Shown here in pieces: positions 6,920 to 9,274 of a DNA stretch of 9,274 nt (position 1 is its first letter; each line of letters starts with the position of its first letter). The translations under genes were made by a program, and so were the position numbers. Source of the stretch: an uncultured Clostridia bacterium (GTDB taxonomy: Bacteria > Bacillota > Clostridia > Lachnospirales > Lachnospiraceae); assembly GCA_947178045.1 (NCBI GenBank), contig CAMWWR010000043.1, positions 1 through 9,274 of the forward strand, written 5' to 3'. The notes beneath the pieces were generated by a model. It was not told the DNA's origin. It saw only the letters and a program-made list of their open reading frames with translations, and did not search any database.

Positions 6920-7747
6920 TCAGCGTTCGCAGTACCGCCCGATCACATCCTCGGCGAGCTGCTCCGCATGCACAAGCCTGCCGAACTCCCGCAGCTGACC
7001 GAGCCTGGCCTCATAGAGCCCGAGCTGCTTCAGCTCCTCCCGGTATTTTCCGGCAAGCATGGCGTGTGCCGTAATTCCCTTCCGCGGGTCCGCATTGGTT
7101 CCGCCGCCCAGCTGGAATGTGTCGATCAGCACCTCGTCGATGTACGCGATCTCATAGCGCCGCGCAATGCGCAGCAACAGCTCATAGTCCTCCAGAATCG
7201 GCATCCCCGTATCAAACACGCCGACGCCCTCCGGCCCGGTGAGCGCGGCACGGCGCACGCATATCGCCGGCGCGCCGATATAATTGCGCCGGAGCAGCTT
7301 TTCAAACAATCTGCCGCTCCGGTCCGCCATCGGAATGCCGTCATCCGGTATCATGCGCCGCTCGCCTCTCTCCGTGCTTCTGGACATCGGATGGTACACG
7401 AGAGCAACGCTGTCAGCGCAGGCGGACAGCACCCGCACCTGCTTGCCGAGCTTGCCCGGAAGCCACACGTCGTCGCTGTCCTGAAACGCGATATATTCTC
7501 CGCACGCACGCCGGATCCCCGCATTTCTGGCCGCGGAGACACCGCGGTTGGCCGGGGTCCTCATGTACCGGATTCTCCTGTCCTCAAAGGCCTCGACGGC
7601 CTGCCGCGTACCGTCCGTCGATCCGTCGTCCACCACGATCAGCTCCAGCCTCTCATAATCCTGGGACAATACACTCTCCATCGCACGCGGCAGATACGCC
7701 GCCCTGTTCCACGTCGGCAGCACCACCGAAACCAACGGCTGTTCCAT
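6920..7747 (-). CDS. GT2-family glycosyltransferase
   Basis: This compact 275-residue GT-A enzyme starts at VSVVLPTWNR (6-15). It has VVDDGSTDGT (38-47), the NRGVSAARNAG stretch (67-77) and the metal-binding FQDSDDVW (88-95). Further on, EDYELLLRIA fits the catalytic-base acidic position of GT2 enzymes. No membrane segment is visible, so it probably adds a sugar to a nucleotide-activated acceptor or a protein in the cytoplasm. It sits between the pseC-like and pseF-like genes. In many pseudaminic clusters that interval holds PseG or PseH, but nothing here resembles either enzyme. The start is ATG 7747, with GGAGG 5 bases upstream. It lies 57 bases after the aminotransferase stop, behind a small hairpin. 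Donor and acceptor are unknown. Confidence 0.88.
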   Translation of the reverse strand: MEQPLVSVVLPTWNRAAYLPRAMESVLSQDYERLELIVVDDGSTDGTRQAVEAFEDRRIRYMRTPANRGVSAARNAGIRRACGEYIAFQDSDDVWLPGKLGKQVRVLSACADSVALVYHPMSRSTERGERRMIPDDGIPMADRSGRLFEKLLRRNYIGAPAICVRRAALTGPEGVGVFDTGMPILEDYELLLRIARRYEIAYIDEVLIDTFQLGGGTNADPRKGITAHAMLAGKYREELKQLGLYEARLGQLREFGRLVHAEQLAEDVIGRYCER

Positions 7748-7764
7748 AATCCCCTCCGCACCGT

Positions 7765-7788
7765 AAATAATCGCTCTCCGGATTATTT
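7765..7788 (-). promoter_or_regulatory. Small hairpin before the GT2 gene
   Basis: AAATAATC (7765-7772) and GATTATTT (7781-7788) are exact reverse complements around an 8-base loop, just upstream of the ribosome site at the GT2 start. A second pairing, CTCTCCGG with CCGAAGAG (one mismatch), overlaps it. It may influence translation or RNA stability between the two genes. No T-run follows, so it is not a clear terminator. Confidence 0.3.
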
Positions 7789-7804
7789 TCCGAAGAGGAG
7801 CCGC

Positions 7805-8947
7805 CTACGGCTGCAGCTCCTCGACAATTCTCGATGTCGTCTCGATGACGTACTCGATCTCCTCCTCCGTCATGGCCGGATAGATCGGCAGGGACAGCGC
7901 CCTCTCATAATATGCCTCGGCCTTCGGGCAGCATACCTTCGCGTAGCCGTGCTCCCTGTAATACGGATGCATATAAACCGGAAGGTAATGCACATTCACC
8001 AGCACTCCCGCCTCGTGCAGACGGTCATACGCCTGGCGGCGGATCTCCGCCGGAACAAGAATAACGTACAGATGCCATGCGCTGTTTACCATCGGTATCT
8101 CGTACGGCACGGTCACGCCCTTTACCCTGCGGAACGCTCTGCTGTAACGGTCCGCAATCTCTCTGCGGCGCTCCAGGAACATCGGCAGCTTCTTCAGCTG
8201 GCTGATTCCCAGCGCGCACTGGATATCCGTCAGCCGGTAATTGTAGCCCAGCTCAAGCTGCTCGTAATACCAGCCTCCCTCGCGCTGCGTCATCCATCTT
8301 TCGTCCCGCGTAATCCCGTGATTGCGGAAGCGGAGCAGCTTCTCGTAGTACGCCTCATTGTTCGTCACGACCATGCCGCCCTCGCCGGTCGTGATGTGCT
8401 TGACCGGATGGAACGAAAATATCGTCATATCCGAATAGGAGCCCGTCTTTTTTCCGCGGTACTCCGCGCCGAGCGCGTGAGCCGCATCCTCGATCAGTGC
8501 GAGCTTGTGCTTTTTCGCAACGACCCAGTAGCGCTCCATATCGCATGGCTGTCCTGCAAAATCCACCAGAACAAGCGCTCTTGAATTTCTTGTGACCTTT
8601 CGCTCAACGTCCACCGGATCGATGTTCCAGGTGCGCGGGTCGATATCGGCGAACACCGGCTTTCCTCCCGCGTAGAACGCGCAGTTTGCGGAAGCCGCAA
8701 AGGTCAGCGGCGACGTGATCACCTCATCGTCCTCGTCCTCTCCCACATTTGCCGCTCTGCAGGCCGCGTGCAGCGCCGCCGTGCCGCTCGAGAAGGCCAC
8801 GCCGTATTTTGCTCCGACATAGCCACATACATCCTTTTCAAACTCTGAAACCTTCGGTCCTGTCGTCAGATAGTCCGAGCGGAGCACCTCCTCCACCGCC
8901 TTGATATCCTCCTCGTCAATCCACTGTCTTCCATATGGTATTTGCAT
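7805..8947 (-). CDS. pseC: PseC-like PLP-dependent aminotransferase (UDP-4-keto-6-deoxy-AltNAc C4 aminotransferase)
   Basis: This enzyme transfers an amino group from glutamate to the 4-keto sugar, giving the UDP-4-amino-4,6-dideoxy-N-acetyl-altrosamine used in pseudaminic acid synthesis. It belongs to the DegT/DnrJ/EryC1 family and has 380 residues. SGTAALH (54-60) binds the cofactor phosphate, EDAAHALG (153-160) holds the ring-binding Asp154, and FSFHPVKHITTGEGG (177-191) carries the PLP Lys183, the same number I recall for Helicobacter pylori PseC. YLTTGPKVSEFE (26-37) is typical. The ATG at 8947 has GGAGG 8 bases upstream; an in-frame TTG at 8962 would put that site within the gene. It is the first gene after the promoter at 9125-9153. 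The PseB dehydratase that would supply its substrate is not in the window. Confidence 0.93.
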   Translation of the reverse strand: MQIPYGRQWIDEEDIKAVEEVLRSDYLTTGPKVSEFEKDVCGYVGAKYGVAFSSGTAALHAACRAANVGEDEDDEVITSPLTFAASANCAFYAGGKPVFADIDPRTWNIDPVDVERKVTRNSRALVLVDFAGQPCDMERYWVVAKKHKLALIEDAAHALGAEYRGKKTGSYSDMTIFSFHPVKHITTGEGGMVVTNNEAYYEKLLRFRNHGITRDERWMTQREGGWYYEQLELGYNYRLTDIQCALGISQLKKLPMFLERRREIADRYSRAFRRVKGVTVPYEIPMVNSAWHLYVILVPAEIRRQAYDRLHEAGVLVNVHYLPVYMHPYYREHGYAKVCCPKAEAYYERALSLPIYPAMTEEEIEYVIETTSRIVEELQP

Positions 8948-8955
8948 GCTTTTTT

Positions 8956-8960
8956 CCTCC
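8956..8960 (-). promoter_or_regulatory. Ribosome binding site for the pseC-like gene
   Basis: GGAGG on the minus strand is 8 bases before the ATG at 8947. It excludes the in-frame TTG at 8962 as the likely start. Confidence 0.7.
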
Positions 8961-8965
8961 AATCC

Positions 8966-9040
8966 GCAGCCTTTGGGCCGCTCTTTTTGTAGTTACGCCC
9001 CGGTCCGCCATGCATTTCGAACCGTGCGTGCCGTTACAAA
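8966..9040 (-). promoter_or_regulatory. Structured leader RNA upstream of pseC
   Basis: Two folds can be drawn in the minus-strand transcript. The larger spans 9040-8986. TTTGTA pairs with TACAAA at the base, ACGC with GCGT inside an internal loop, and CGGTTC with GGACCG (one G-U) next to a 12-base loop. The smaller is GCGGCC-CAAA-GGCTGC (8981-8966, one G-U), ending 5 bases before GGAGG. Either could modulate translation of the first gene. It matches no riboswitch family I recognise; short stems like these also arise by chance, so this is tentative. The remaining leader (9041-9118) holds no gene. Confidence 0.35.
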
Positions 9041-9124
9041 GCATTCTCCGCTTCCCTGCCTCCGCGCATTATCCTGAGATATGAGTTTAGTTTTGCCGTA
9101 CAAGAAAGCTTTTGGCATATTTGT

Positions 9125-9153
9125 ATTCTAAACGATTAAGCCTGACTTTTCAA
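9125..9153 (-). promoter_or_regulatory. Sigma-A type promoter for the pseudaminic acid operon
   Basis: On the minus strand, TTGAAA (9153-9148) and TAGAAT (9130-9125) are separated by exactly 17 bases. Each hexamer is one base from the consensus TTGACA / TATAAT. Transcription would begin near 9118, leaving about 170 nt before the pseC ATG. The region is AT-rich relative to the flanking coding sequence. No sigma-28 promoter of similar quality was found. Confidence 0.7.
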
Positions 9154-9206
9154 GCCCCGAATGCTTTTTTACCCCATAAAATCATGCAAAAAGCCGTCTG
9201 AAAGCG

Positions 9207-9274
9207 TCAGGAGAACACCCCCAGCAGCTCCGAGACCCTCGCCGGCCAGCCGTGATTTTCGCTCACCGTGCGCC
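9207..9274 (-). CDS. C-terminal end of an upstream gene, probably a CgeB-like glycosyltransferase
   Basis: An open frame enters from the right edge and ends at TGA 9207, giving 22 residues. Its tail reads RTVSENHGWPARVSELL and then a short end. The pattern E-(N)-H, aromatic or Leu, Arg, hydrophobic pair resembles the tail of the CgeB-like protein at 2054-3238 (AEHTLQRRIETIF). This ending is common in Glyco_trans_1_2 and related GT-B domains. The fragment is short, so the family call is tentative, but the frame, direction and stop before an AT-rich promoter region make it credible as a gene end. Confidence 0.5.
   Translation of the reverse strand, partial: RTVSENHGWPARVSELLGVFS

Noticed and set aside
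6815..8584. Plus-strand open frame of 589 codons
   Set aside because: It lies antisense to the start of pseF, the whole GT2 gene and most of pseC, whose protein motifs are unmistakable. Its translation is Arg/His/Pro-rich without recognisable domains, as expected of a high-G+C shadow frame.
9069..9094. Sigma-28-like promoter for a flagellar-linked operon
   Set aside because: CAAA, 15 bases, then CAGGATAA on the minus strand matches the TAAA-N15-GCCGATAA pattern too poorly, while a near-consensus sigma-A promoter lies just upstream.
9163..9213. Possible intrinsic terminator after the right-edge gene
   Set aside because: CTGA/TCAG gives only a 4-bp stem, and the T-run is 5 bases beyond it. 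The other candidate, GCTTTTT/AAAAAGC (9163-9169 with 9188-9194), is AT-only apart from one end and has no following T-run. A terminator is expected here but I cannot show one.

Overview
This window looks like part of a surface- or flagellin-glycosylation locus from a motile Gram-positive bacterium of the class Clostridia, possibly Lachnospiraceae. The evidence is strong purine-rich ribosome binding sites, a sigma-A type promoter, and the mix of pseudaminic acid genes with a DUF115/Maf-like protein and CgeB-like glycosyltransferases. The taxon is inferred from this style and was not tested. Single 60-base lines that I counted range from 42 to 75 % G+C. Every recognisable gene is on the minus strand, so transcription runs from the right edge to the left.

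Right edge: 9207-9274 is the last 22 codons of a gene whose end resembles the C terminus of CgeB-type glycosyltransferases. A gap of about 260 bases follows. It holds a good promoter (-35 at 9148-9153, -10 at 9125-9130, 17-base spacer) and a leader of about 170 nt that can fold. The main operon then runs pseC-like aminotransferase (7805-8947), GT2 glycosyltransferase (6920-7747), pseF-like CMP-sugar synthetase (6193-6894), pseI-like nonulosonate synthase (5074-6132) and left-handed beta-helix acyltransferase (4511-5077). It continues with a second GT2 glycosyltransferase (3279-4382), a CgeB/DUF3880 glycosyltransferase (2054-3238) and a DUF115 motility-accessory-factor-like protein (384-2036). 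The first 92 residues of a second DUF3880 protein (1-278) lie at the left edge. Several junctions overlap by 4 bases or are only 17-60 bases long, as expected for one transcript.

Taken together, PseC, PseI and PseF make and activate pseudaminic acid or a close 5,7-diamino nonulosonate. PseB, PseG and a GNAT-type PseH are not in the window. The two GT2 enzymes and the CgeB-like enzymes probably build or extend the glycan. The DUF115 protein is the best candidate for transferring the nonulosonate to flagellin, since the Maf family has this role in Campylobacter, Aeromonas and some Gram-positives. The hexapeptide acyltransferase probably decorates a sugar.

The least ordinary parts are non-coding. 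Two adjacent strong palindromes (4415-4516) sit between the acyltransferase and the GT2 gene, and one arm carries the acyltransferase stop codon. A possible H-type pseudoknot (294-347) lies just upstream of the left-edge gene. The pseC leader can also form structure. One glycosyltransferase gene (2054-3238) is AT-richer than its neighbours, and the upstream GT2 starts with a charged hexad-repeat tail.
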